Assembly (NCBI GenBank): GCA_945952575.1 | Contig: CAMFIY010000169.1 | Coordinates: 1-6,222 of the forward strand | Origin: an uncultured Leucobacter sp. | GTDB taxonomy: Bacteria > Actinomycetota > Actinomycetes > Actinomycetales > Microbacteriaceae | DNA: 6,222 nucleotides | Reading direction: 5' to 3' | Shown here: piece by piece, positions 1 through 6,174 of the stretch | Numbering within the stretch: the first letter of the stretch is position 1 | Layout of the letters: every line of letters starts with the position of its first letter | The notes under the pieces: model-generated | Databases searched by the model: none | What the model saw: only the letters and a program-made list of their open reading frames with translations | What the model was told of the DNA's origin: nothing | Made by a program: the position numbers and the translations under genes

Positions 1-563
1 CCGAGGCGCTCGTCGCCGCCGGTGTGCGCGCGATCGAGGTGACCTTCACGGTGCCCGAAGCCGAGACCGTGATCGCCGAGTTCGCGGGGCGCGAGCTGCC
101 CGGCGTGCTCGTCGGCGCCGGCACGCTGATCCGCGCGGATCAGGTCGAGTCGGCGCTCGACGCCGGGGCCTCGTTCCTCGTCGCGCCCGGCTTCGATCCG
201 GCTGTCGCCGACGCGAGCGTCGGCTCGGGCAGACTCACGATGCTCGGCGCGTTCACGCCGACCGAGGTGCAGCGCGTGCTCGCCTCGGGTGCGGATGTCG
301 TCAAGTTCTTCCCGGGCGGGCTCGCCGGGCCGGCGGGCATCCGAGCGCTCGCCGGTCCGTTCCCCGAGGCGCGTTTCGTCCCCACGGGCGGGGTCTCCGC
401 GGGCAACGCCGGGGAATGGTTCGCCGCGGGCGCGCTCGCGGTGGGCGCGGGATCCGAGCTCGCCCCGGGCGAAGCGGTGGAGCGGGGGGATCGGGATGCG
501 ATCGCCGAGCGCGCGGCCGCGTTCCTGGCCGCAGTGCGTATCGCCCGGGGTCTCGGGGCCTGA
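1..563 (+). CDS. eda: KDPG/KHG aldolase family protein (2-dehydro-3-deoxy-phosphogluconate aldolase), 5'-truncated by window edge
   Basis: This is a class I pyruvate-dependent aldolase. The family cleaves 2-keto-3-deoxy-6-phosphogluconate to pyruvate and glyceraldehyde-3-phosphate (Entner-Doudoroff or hexuronate/sugar-acid catabolism), and some members also act on 4-hydroxy-2-oxoglutarate. The frame is open from base 3 and 186 residues are visible; family members are about 205-215 aa, so some 20-30 N-terminal residues lie outside. Visible motifs, in order: the IEVTFT strand with the catalytic Glu (codon 36-38), the GAGTL turn, the VKFFPGG strand with the Schiff-base Lys (codon 303-305), then AGPFPEARFVPTGGV and a C-terminal GAGS phosphate-binding turn. 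The residue four after the catalytic Glu is Thr, where E. coli Eda has Arg49; Bacillus KdgA also has Thr there, so the KdgA-like subgroup fits better than the E. coli type. The exact substrate is uncertain. The gene ends in TGA and converges on nucS. Confidence 0.9.
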   Translation, partial: EALVAAGVRAIEVTFTVPEAETVIAEFAGRELPGVLVGAGTLIRADQVESALDAGASFLVAPGFDPAVADASVGSGRLTMLGAFTPTEVQRVLASGADVVKFFPGGLAGPAGIRALAGPFPEARFVPTGGVSAGNAGEWFAAGALAVGAGSELAPGEAVERGDRDAIAERAAAFLAAVRIARGLGA

Positions 564-587
564 CCGCAGGCGCGGAGCCGAGGCCTC
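555..587. terminator. possible bidirectional terminator-like hairpin between convergent aldolase and nucS genes
   Basis: A 7-bp stem (GGGGCCT at 555-561 with AGGCCTC at 581-587, one G-U pair) encloses a small hairpin (CCGC 564-567 / GCGG 572-575). The arms overlap both stop codons. There is no T-run on either side, so this is not a canonical intrinsic terminator. In DNA this GC-rich, stems of this size also arise by chance. It is listed because it fills the only gap between two converging genes. Confidence 0.22.
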
Positions 588-1278
588 AGAAGAGCGTGTT
601 GAGATCCTCCATGCCGCGCATCGCGTCGTAGTCGAGCACCAGGCAGCGGATCCCGCGATCCTCGGCGAGCGTGCGGGCCTGCGGCTTGATCTCCTGCGCG
701 GCGAACACGCCCTGCACCGGTGCCAGTACGGGATCCCGGTTCATCAGCTCCAGATATCGGGTCAGCTGCTCGACTCCGTCGACCCCGCCGCGCCGCTTGA
801 TCTCGACGGCCACCGAGGCGCCCGCCTCATCCCTGGCCAGGATGTCGACCGGGCCGATCGCGGTCATGTACTCGCGCCGCACCAGGGTGTGGCCCTCGCC
901 GAGCAGCTCGATCTGATCCGCCAGCAGCTCCTGCAGATGCGCCTCGACGCCGTCCTTGATGAGGCCCGGGTCGACACCCAGGTCGTGAGAGGTGTCGTGC
1001 AGGATCTCGAAGACGGAGACGATGAGCTGGTCCGCGGTCTTCGCGTGCGTCACCCGCCACAGCTCGACCACCCCGGCATCGCGCTGATCGCCGTCCGGAT
1101 CCTCGGCGGCCAATGAGCAGGGCGGACTCATCCAGTTCAACGGCTTGTAGGATCCGCCGTCGCTGTGCACCAGGATCGAGCCGTCGGCCTTCAGCATCAG
1201 GACCCGCGTCGCTCGAGGCAGGTGCGCGCTGAGACGCCCGGCGTAGTCAACAGAGCAGTCGGCCACCACGATTCGCAC
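586..1278 (-). CDS. nucS: NucS/EndoMS mismatch-specific endonuclease
   Basis: NucS (EndoMS) makes a double-strand break at certain mismatches and provides post-replicative mismatch repair in Actinobacteria that lack MutS/MutL. The protein is 230 aa, a normal length. The N-terminal half is the DNA-binding/dimerisation domain, including the conserved YKPLNWMSPP at residues 44-53. The C-terminal half is a RecB-like nuclease fold with a D-ExK active site: Asp145 in GPVDILARD, and Glu159 and Lys161 in VAVEIKRRG. These are followed by VEQLTRYLELMNRDP (169-183) and GVFAAQ. The C-terminus ends in ..DLNTLF, resembling the short hydrophobic tail by which the family contacts the replication clamp. The start is GTG at 1276-1278: an in-frame TAG lies at 1288-1290 and the N-terminus matches known NucS proteins. 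An AGGTAGG ribosome-site-like sequence (1287-1293) and a TAGGCT -10-like hexamer (1285-1290) overlap just upstream, so initiation could be leadered or leaderless. It is the last of three minus-strand genes. Confidence 0.96.
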   Translation of the reverse strand: MRIVVADCSVDYAGRLSAHLPRATRVLMLKADGSILVHSDGGSYKPLNWMSPPCSLAAEDPDGDQRDAGVVELWRVTHAKTADQLIVSVFEILHDTSHDLGVDPGLIKDGVEAHLQELLADQIELLGEGHTLVRREYMTAIGPVDILARDEAGASVAVEIKRRGGVDGVEQLTRYLELMNRDPVLAPVQGVFAAQEIKPQARTLAEDRGIRCLVLDYDAMRGMEDLNTLF

Positions 1279-1284
1279 GGAGCA

Positions 1285-1293
1285 AGCCTACCT
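1285..1293 (-). promoter_or_regulatory. nucS initiation region: overlapping SD-like AGGTAGG and TANNNT -10-like hexamer
   Basis: On the minus strand, AGGTAGG (1293-1287) ends 8 bases before the GTG start, a good Shine-Dalgarno distance. The overlapping TAGGCT (1290-1285) sits exactly at -12 to -7 relative to the G of GTG, the geometry of a leaderless actinobacterial promoter. The sequence supports either reading. No TTGACA-like -35 is visible at 16-18 bases. Confidence 0.4.
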
Positions 1294-1306
1294 TTTCAGG
1301 CGGCTT

Positions 1307-1360
1307 CCGTTTCGCCGGGGCGCACCGGCGCCGCGGCGGATCGATCCCGCGGTGAAACGG
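1307..1360. repeat. imperfect inverted repeat in the MFS-nucS gap
   Basis: Bases 1307-1317 (CCGTTTCGCCG) pair with 1350-1360 (CGGTGAAACGG): 10 of 11 are Watson-Crick, and the odd pair is G-T on the plus strand (A-C in minus-strand RNA). GGG 1318-1320 and CCC 1346-1348 can extend it past one bulged base. It fills most of the 92 bases between the MFS stop and the nucS start. In a read-through transcript it would be a GC-rich hairpin 13-20 bases upstream of the nucS SD-like site. No T-run follows it on the minus strand, so it is not a standard terminator. It could attenuate read-through, protect an upstream mRNA 3' end or bind a protein. Confidence 0.4.
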
Positions 1361-1370
1361 GGCCGGAGGA

Positions 1371-2633
1371 TCACGGGGTCGGGGCGGTCTCCGGCCTCCG
1401 CACCGCTCCGGCGATGAAGACGCAGAGCAGGGCGATCCCGAACAGCGGCCAGAAGGCGTTCAGCAGGCCGAAGTGATCCCCGAGGACGCCGATGATCATC
1501 GGGCCGATGAGGAATGCGCCGTAGGCGATCGCAGAGACGGCCGCGACGCTCTTGATCGCACGCGAGGGTTCGTCGGCCGCCGCCGACACGGCCACGGGGA
1601 ACGCGAGCGCGCAGCCGGCGCCCCAGAAGACCGCGCCGACGGCCGCCACCCAGAGCGAGGGCACCAGGATCACGAGGAGGACTCCGAGGGCGCAGAGCGA
1701 GGCGCTGGCCCGGATAACCGTGACGCGGCCGAAGCGGCTCAGCAGCGGCGACCCGACCGCTCGCGCGGCCATCATGGACACGAAGAAGACGCTGACCATG
1801 AGCGTGGCGTAGCTGTTGCTCAGTCCGCGGCCGTCGACCAGCGCGAGCGAGAGCCAGTCGGCTCCGGTGCCCTCCGCGAGGCTCATGCTCAGCGCGATCA
1901 GGCCGATCAGGTAGATGCGCGGATCCCGCCACGGGTTGTAGCTCGGCGCGGGTCGCGCCGGCCGTGCGGCGGCTTGCGCATCGACCACGGGGATCGGACC
2001 GGTGAGCACCGAGCCCGTCCGGGTCTTCTCGTCGGCGGTCGCGGCGTGTTCGCCGCGCTGGACCCAGCGCAGCGCCATCAGCGCGGCGACTGCCGTGAGC
2101 GTCAGGACCACCGCGGCGTGCACGGGTACCGGGATGTGCGCCGCTTCGGCGGCCGAGCCGAGCCCGGTCGAGACGAAGCCGCCCAGGCTGTAGAAGCCGT
2201 GCAGCAGCGGCATGCGCGGCCGGCCGAATGCGCGCTCCGCCTCGGCGGCGGACACGTTGACGGCCACGTCCGAGGTGCTGAACGTCACGCCGTAGAGGAA
2301 GAGCGCGATCGCCGCGGGCGCCGTCAGACCGGCCCAGAGCAGCAGGATCGCGAGGAGCAGCGCGGCCGCCTGCGCCGTGACGCAGATCGCGAGGCTGCGG
2401 CGTGCCCCAAGCCAGGTGATGGTGCGCCCGGAGAAGGAGAGGCCCACGAGCGAGCCGGCGGCGACGCACAGCCCGTAGAGGCTCATCTGGAGCGTTGTCG
2501 CCTCGAGGTGGTCGCGCACCGCGGGCAGGCGCCCGAGCCAGACGCCGAATCCGAAGCCGAGCATGCTGAAGTTGACGGCGGTGCCGACCAGCCAACGGCG
2601 GACGCTGCGGGCGTCGAGGGCGTTGGCGGTCAC
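1371..2633 (-). CDS. MFS transporter, YbjJ-like
   Basis: This is a predicted inner-membrane secondary transporter of the major facilitator superfamily; its substrate cannot be read from sequence. It is 420 aa with about twelve hydrophobic segments in two six-helix halves. These are split by a hydrophilic, Ala/Pro-rich cytoplasmic linker at about residues 192-236. A motif-A-like loop lies between helices 2 and 3 (SGRTITWLGARRS, 68-80), and its counterpart in the second half is around SRFGRVTVIR (299-308). The stretches TFSTSDVAVNVSAAEAER (117-134) and LLHGFYSLGGF (143-153), and SLAEGTGADW (251-260) after helix 7, recall the E. coli YbjJ-type branch. The start is GTG at 2631-2633. No Shine-Dalgarno is present, but TACACT occupies -12 to -7, suggesting leaderless initiation. 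It lies 20 bases downstream of the MATE stop, so read-through transcription from that gene is also likely. Family call is firm; subfamily and function are tentative. Confidence 0.88.
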   Translation of the reverse strand: MTANALDARSVRRWLVGTAVNFSMLGFGFGVWLGRLPAVRDHLEATTLQMSLYGLCVAAGSLVGLSFSGRTITWLGARRSLAICVTAQAAALLLAILLLWAGLTAPAAIALFLYGVTFSTSDVAVNVSAAEAERAFGRPRMPLLHGFYSLGGFVSTGLGSAAEAAHIPVPVHAAVVLTLTAVAALMALRWVQRGEHAATADEKTRTGSVLTGPIPVVDAQAAARPARPAPSYNPWRDPRIYLIGLIALSMSLAEGTGADWLSLALVDGRGLSNSYATLMVSVFFVSMMAARAVGSPLLSRFGRVTVIRASASLCALGVLLVILVPSLWVAAVGAVFWGAGCALAFPVAVSAAADEPSRAIKSVAAVSAIAYGAFLIGPMIIGVLGDHFGLLNAFWPLFGIALLCVFIAGAVRRPETAPTP

Positions 2634-2639
2634 CTGATG

Positions 2640-2645
2640 AGTGTA
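2640..2645 (-). promoter_or_regulatory. TANNNT -10-like hexamer for the MFS gene (leaderless start candidate)
   Basis: TACACT on the minus strand ends six bases before the GTG start (spacer CATCAG), which would put the transcription start on or next to the first base of the coding sequence. There is no purine-rich ribosome site in the 20-base gap after the MATE stop. No clear -35 is visible; that region would lie in the 3' end of the MATE gene. Confidence 0.4.
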
Positions 2646-2653
2646 TTCGGGTT

Positions 2654-4039
2654 TCAGACGCCGAGCACGATCCAGCGCCCGCCGCGGGCGCGCAGACCCA
2701 GGGTGACGGCTCGCGCCGCCATGAAGGCGACGGTGAAGGCCAGGGTCAGAGCCGCGACCGCGGCGCTGCCCGACGGGGCGAGGGCGGAAAGCGCCCAGAG
2801 GATCGGCAGGTAGCAGGCCAGGTTCACGAGGCTGGTCCAGGCGAGGTAGCGCGCGTCCCCGGCCCCCATGAGGACGCCGTCGAGGACGAACACGTAGGCG
2901 CCGAGCGGTTGGGACAGGCCGAGGATGATGAGCGCGGGCGGCAGGATCCCGAGGACTGCCGGGTCATCGGTGAAGACGCGCCCGAGGAATGGGCTGGCGA
3001 GCGCGATCAGCGCCCCGACGCCGGCGCCGAAGGCGAGCCCCCAGAAGATGGTCCGCCGCACGACGAGCCGGGCGCGCGCCGGATCGCGGGCGCCGAGCGC
3101 ATCGCCGACCAGAGCCTGCGCGGCGATCGCCAGCGCGTCGAGGGCGAACGCCGCGATCCCGAACACCGTGAACATGACCTGGTAGCCCGCGAGCGTGACG
3201 GTGCCGTGGCTGGTCGCCGCGAAGACCGAGCCGAGCAGTGCGGCCCGAAGGCCGATGGTGCGGATGAAGAGCCAGCCGCCGCTGCGCCCGGCGCGGGAGA
3301 GGCCGTCGCGATGCGGCAGGATCCCGGCGCCTGCGCGGCGGGCGTGCCGCGCGACGACGAGGAGATACACCGCGACCATTCCCCACTGCGCGGCGACGGT
3401 GCCCCACGCGCTCCCCGCGATGCCCCAGCCCAGACCGTAGATGAACCACCAGTTGAGCAGCGCGTTCGCCGCGAAGCCGACCGCCGCCACGCCGAGGGGG
3501 GTCCGCGTGTCCTGCATCCCGCGCAGCAGGCCGCTGGCGGCGAAGACCAGCAGCATCGCCGGAACGCCGAGACAGGAGATCGAGAGGTAGGTAGCCGCCT
3601 GCTCGGCCGCCTCGCGGTCGGCGTTGAAGCTCGCGACCAGGGGGGCGCCGACGATCCAGAGCGCGAGACCGACGACCGCGCCGATCCCGAGTGCGAGCCA
3701 GAGCCCGTCGATGCCCGCCTGCACGGCTCCGCGCAGATCGCCGGCGGCCCGCCTGCGCGCGACGAGCGGCGTCGTGGAATAGGCCAGGAAGATCATCAGG
3801 CCGACCGCGGTCTGCAGGATCGCCGAGGCGATGGCCAGCCCGGCGAGCGGCGCGGCGCCGAGGTGCCCGACCAGCGCCGCGTCGACCGTCAGGAAGAGCG
3901 GTTCGGCGATGAGCGCGCCGAGTGCGGGCAGTGCCAGCCCCGCGATGCGTCGATCGATGTCGCGCCGGTGCCCGCGCGCCGCGGCCCCGGTCGAAGCGGC
4001 GGGCGCCTCGACGGTCGGCGTGCTGGGGGTTTCGGACAT
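2654..4039 (-). CDS. MATE family efflux transporter, DinF-like
   Basis: This is a predicted inner-membrane multidrug/toxin extruder of the MATE family, closest in motif style to the DinF branch, whose members couple export to H+ or Na+. It is 461 aa from the chosen start, typical for MATE, with about twelve hydrophobic segments from residue 33 to 448. Helix 1 reads IAEPLFLTVDAALVGHLG (44-61) and carries Asp53, at the position of the conserved helix-1 Asp of DinF-type proteins. SGLLRGMQDTRTPL (169-182) and the second-half DGVLMGAGDARY (387-398) are also DinF-like. The frame is open far upstream (to 4210), with other ATGs at 4067-4069 and 4082-4084. I chose ATG 4037-4039 because the residues upstream look like non-coding sequence and because only this ATG has a TANNNT hexamer (TAACGT, seven bases upstream). 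None of the three has a Shine-Dalgarno. It is the first gene of the minus-strand cluster, divergent from the M13 peptidase. Confidence 0.9.
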   Translation of the reverse strand: MSETPSTPTVEAPAASTGAAARGHRRDIDRRIAGLALPALGALIAEPLFLTVDAALVGHLGAAPLAGLAIASAILQTAVGLMIFLAYSTTPLVARRRAAGDLRGAVQAGIDGLWLALGIGAVVGLALWIVGAPLVASFNADREAAEQAATYLSISCLGVPAMLLVFAASGLLRGMQDTRTPLGVAAVGFAANALLNWWFIYGLGWGIAGSAWGTVAAQWGMVAVYLLVVARHARRAGAGILPHRDGLSRAGRSGGWLFIRTIGLRAALLGSVFAATSHGTVTLAGYQVMFTVFGIAAFALDALAIAAQALVGDALGARDPARARLVVRRTIFWGLAFGAGVGALIALASPFLGRVFTDDPAVLGILPPALIILGLSQPLGAYVFVLDGVLMGAGDARYLAWTSLVNLACYLPILWALSALAPSGSAAVAALTLAFTVAFMAARAVTLGLRARGGRWIVLGV

Positions 4040-4041
4040 GG

Positions 4042-4078
4042 CGTCAACGTTAGTTCGTGGCTCCGACATTCGTTGACG
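4042..4078. repeat. 8-bp perfect inverted repeat upstream of the MATE start
   Basis: CGTCAACG (4042-4049) and CGTTGACG (4071-4078) are exact reverse complements separated by 21 bases. The proximal arm overlaps the proposed MATE -10 hexamer at 4047-4052 and lies only three bases from the ATG. It could be a pair of operator half-sites for the MATE gene or, if the transcript starts further up, a hairpin blocking initiation. Function is inferred from position only. Confidence 0.4.
4047..4052 (-). promoter_or_regulatory. TANNNT -10-like hexamer for the MATE gene
   Basis: TAACGT on the minus strand ends seven bases before the ATG at 4037-4039, implying a transcript with no leader or a one-base leader. 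It lies inside a LexA-box-like sequence (CGAAC-N4-GTT) and overlaps one arm of the CGTCAACG/CGTTGACG repeat. No convincing -35 is seen. Confidence 0.38.
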
Positions 4079-4097
4079 GATCATGCGCGAACCGCCG

Positions 4098-4157
4098 TCG
4101 GGGAGTCGCGACGCGCCGAGTCCTGCGCCGACATTGCGGCGTGTTGCGACTCCTCGG
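4098..4157 (+). repeat. 21-bp imperfect inverted repeat in the MATE/M13 divergent intergenic region (possible RNA hairpin or operator)
   Basis: Bases 4098-4118 pair with 4137-4157 over 21 consecutive positions: 17 Watson-Crick pairs and four G-U pairs when read as plus-strand RNA (4098/4157, 4101/4154, 4110/4145, 4113/4142), with an 18-base loop at 4119-4136. In minus-strand RNA the same four positions become A-C mismatches, so the structure is better as a plus-strand transcript. It is the strongest inverted repeat I found in the window and lies near the middle of the 161-base intergenic region. There is no T-run after it and no recognisable plus-strand promoter in front of it. Confidence 0.55.
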
Positions 4158-4188
4158 GGCGGACGTATCCGATGTCGGCGGCCCCGGA

Positions 4189-4194
4189 TAGTGT
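4189..4194 (+). promoter_or_regulatory. TANNNT -10-like hexamer for the M13 peptidase gene (leaderless start candidate)
   Basis: TAGTGT sits exactly at -12 to -7 relative to the A of ATG 4201, with spacer GGTCGC, and no Shine-Dalgarno is present. Its first three bases are also an in-frame TAG stop. No TTGACA-like -35 is found at 16-18 bases. Leaderless initiation is the simplest reading. Confidence 0.45.
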
Positions 4195-4210
4195 GGTCGC
4201 ATGACCACAC
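4191..4210. promoter_or_regulatory. palindrome spanning the M13 peptidase start codon (candidate operator)
   Basis: GTGTGGTC (4191-4198) and GACCACAC (4203-4210) form perfect 8-bp arms around GCAT, which contains the first two bases of the ATG. The palindrome overlaps the proposed -10 hexamer and transcription start, an ideal place for repressor binding. The inner TGGTC/GACCA half-sites resemble those of FadR-type GntR regulators, but their spacing of four differs from the single base of the classic FadR site. If the mRNA had a leader, the same sequence would hide the start codon in a hairpin. Confidence 0.45.
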
Positions 4211-6174
4211 GCAACGCTCCCGGCAACTACGGCCCCTCCGGCATCGACCTCGCCGAGCTCGACGCGGGCACCCGTCCGCAGGACGACCTCTTCCGCCATG
4301 TCAACGGCAAGTGGATCCAGCGCACGGAGATCCCGGCGGACAAGGCGCGCTACGGATCCTTCGCGGTGCTCGCCGAGAACGCCGAGGCGGCGGTCCGCGA
4401 CATCATCACCGGGATGCCTGCCTCGGCGGACGGCCCGGTCAGCGGCGGGGTGGAGCGCGAGGCCGACAAGATCGCGGCGCTCTACGCGGGGTTCATGGAT
4501 GTGGAGCTCGCGGATCGGCTCGGCGCCGCACCCGTTGCGACCGACATCGAACGGGCGCTCGCGGTCTCCTCGATCGACGAGCTGATCGCGCTCGTCGCGG
4601 AGCTGGAGCGCCAGGGCCTCGGCGGCTTCTACGGCATGGGCGTCGACAACGATCCGGGCGATCCGACCCGCTACATCGTCTTCGTGATGCAGGGCGGCAT
4701 CGGTCTTCCCGACGAGTCCTATTACCGCGAGGAGCAGTTCGCCGAGATCCGGGATCAGTACCGCGCGCACATCGCGCGCATGCTCGGGCTCGTCGGCATC
4801 GAGGCGGATGAAGCGGACCGCCTGGCCGGCCTCGGCTACGACCTCGAGAGCCGCATCGCCGCAACGCACTGGGATCGCGTGGCGAGCCGGGACATCCAGA
4901 AGCTCTACAACCTGCGCAGCTCCATCGAACTGCAGGAGCTGACTCCGCGGCTCGACTGGGCCGCCTACCTCGAGGCGATGGGCGCCGGCGAGGAGGCCTT
5001 CGCCGAGGTCGTCGTCGGGCAGCCCGAGGCGGTCGCCGGCCTGGCCGAGCTCCTGGTCGACGCCGAGCTCGACGCCTGGCGGGCCTGGCTGGCCTGGCAG
5101 ATCGTGCGCGGATCCGCCGCACTGCTCTCGCAGGAGATCTCGAAGGCGAACTTCGACTTCTACGGCACCGCCCTCACCGGCGCCACCGAGCAGCGGGACC
5201 GCTGGCGTCGTGGAGTCTCCTTCGTCGAGGGCGCGATGGGCGAGGCGGTCGGCCGGCTCTACGTCGAGGCGCACTTCGACGAGTCCGCGAAGGCGTCGAT
5301 GGATGTGCTGGTGGGCAACCTCATCGAGGCCTACCGCGCCTCGATCCTGTCCCTCGACTGGATGGGCGCGGAGACCAAGGATCGCGCACTCGACAAGCTC
5401 GACAAGTTCACGCCCAAGATCGGCTACCCGGTGAAGTGGCGCGACTACTCGACGCTGGTCGTCGATGCGGGCGACCTGCTCGGCAATTCGCGCCGGGTCG
5501 CCGAGATGGAGTTCGCGCGCGAACTCGGCAAGGTCGGCAAGCCGATCGACCGCGACGAGTGGTTCATGACGCCGCAGACGGTCAACGCCTATTACAACCC
5601 CGGCTTCAACGAGATCGTCTTCCCGGCGGCGATCCTGCAGCCGCCGTTCTTCGATGCGAGCTGGGATCCGGCGGCCAACTACGGCGCGATCGGAGCCGTC
5701 ATCGGCCACGAGATCGGGCATGGCTTCGACGACCAGGGCTCGCAGTACGACGGCGACGGCAAGCTATCCGACTGGTGGACGGCGGAGGATCGTGCCGCCT
5801 TCGAAGCGAGGACGAAGGCGCTGATCGACCAGTACGACGCGCTCTCGCCCGAGGGTGCGGACGGCAAGACGGTGAACGGCGAGCTGACGATCGGCGAGAA
5901 CATCGGCGACCTCTCCGGGCTCGAGATCGCTTGGAAGGCCTATCTGCTCTCGCTGGACGGCGCGGAAGCACCGGCCGTGGAGGGACTCGAGGCGGCCGAG
6001 CGCTTCTTCCTGGCCTGGGCGCAGGCCTGGCAGCAGAAGTCACGACCGGAGGAGACCGTGCGCCTCCTCACGATCGACCCGCACTCGCCGAACGAGTTCC
6101 GCTGCAACCAGATCGTCCGCAATCTCGGCCCGTTCCACGAGGCCTACGGCACGAAGCCGGGCGACGGCCTCTGG
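4201..6174 (+). CDS. M13 family zinc metallopeptidase (neprilysin/PepO/Zmp1-like), 3' end cut by contig terminus
   Basis: M13 peptidases are zinc endopeptidases that cleave small peptides. This one has no signal peptide or N-terminal anchor (hydrophilic start MTTRNAPGNYGPSG), like mycobacterial Zmp1. The N-terminal M13 domain begins around DDLFRHVNGKWI (28-39), and the catalytic domain runs from about residue 458. Visible active-site elements: substrate-binding NAYYNP (462-467); the zinc motif HEIGH (503-507), giving His503, Glu504 and His507; ENIGD (566-570), with the third ligand Glu566 and Asp570; and DPHSPNEFR (626-634), with His628 and Arg634 at the NEP transition-state His and substrate-binding Arg positions. 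An in-frame TAG at 4189-4191 makes ATG 4201 the earliest possible start. Genomic sequence ends after Trp658 (codon 6172-6174). The frame runs on as LSLIHI to TGA 6193-6195, but that tail is adapter. Relatives continue about 10-15 residues to a terminal VRIW-type ending, so the real gene is probably intact in the organism. Confidence 0.96.

Noticed and set aside
1288..2595. Minus-strand open frame of 435 codons in a second frame over the MFS gene
   Set aside because: The translation is Arg-rich and without hydrophobic helices; the overlapping frame gives a complete 12-helix transporter.
1473..2813. Plus-strand open frame of 446 codons opposite the MFS and MATE genes
   Set aside because: Its product is almost only Arg, Ala, Gly, Glu and Asp, and it crosses two well-supported membrane-protein genes. 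It is a shadow frame.
4073..4078. TTGACG as a plus-strand -35 for the M13 gene
   Set aside because: There is no -10-like hexamer 16-18 bases downstream and it lies more than 120 bases from the start codon; it is better explained as an arm of the inverted repeat.
4156..4185. GGGGC/GCCCC stem upstream of the M13 gene as an intrinsic terminator
   Set aside because: It is only five pairs, has no T-run, competes with the longer 4098-4157 stem, and no plus-strand gene ends there.
2909..4204. Plus-strand open frame of 431 codons opposite the MATE gene
   Set aside because: It has the same charged low-complexity composition and overlaps the whole MATE gene and the repeat-rich intergenic region; no domain is recognisable.
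4040..4210. N-terminal extension of the MATE protein up to 57 residues
   Set aside because: The extension is Arg/Gly-rich, precedes a normal-length MATE protein, and would cover the inverted repeats and the M13 promoter. Starts at 4067-4069 or 4082-4084 cannot be fully excluded.
4081..5721. Long minus-strand open frame (546 codons) antisense to the M13 peptidase
   Set aside because: High-GC codon bias leaves the antisense frame open. Its translation is low-complexity Arg/Asp/Leu-rich with no family motif, while the plus strand encodes a fully recognisable enzyme.
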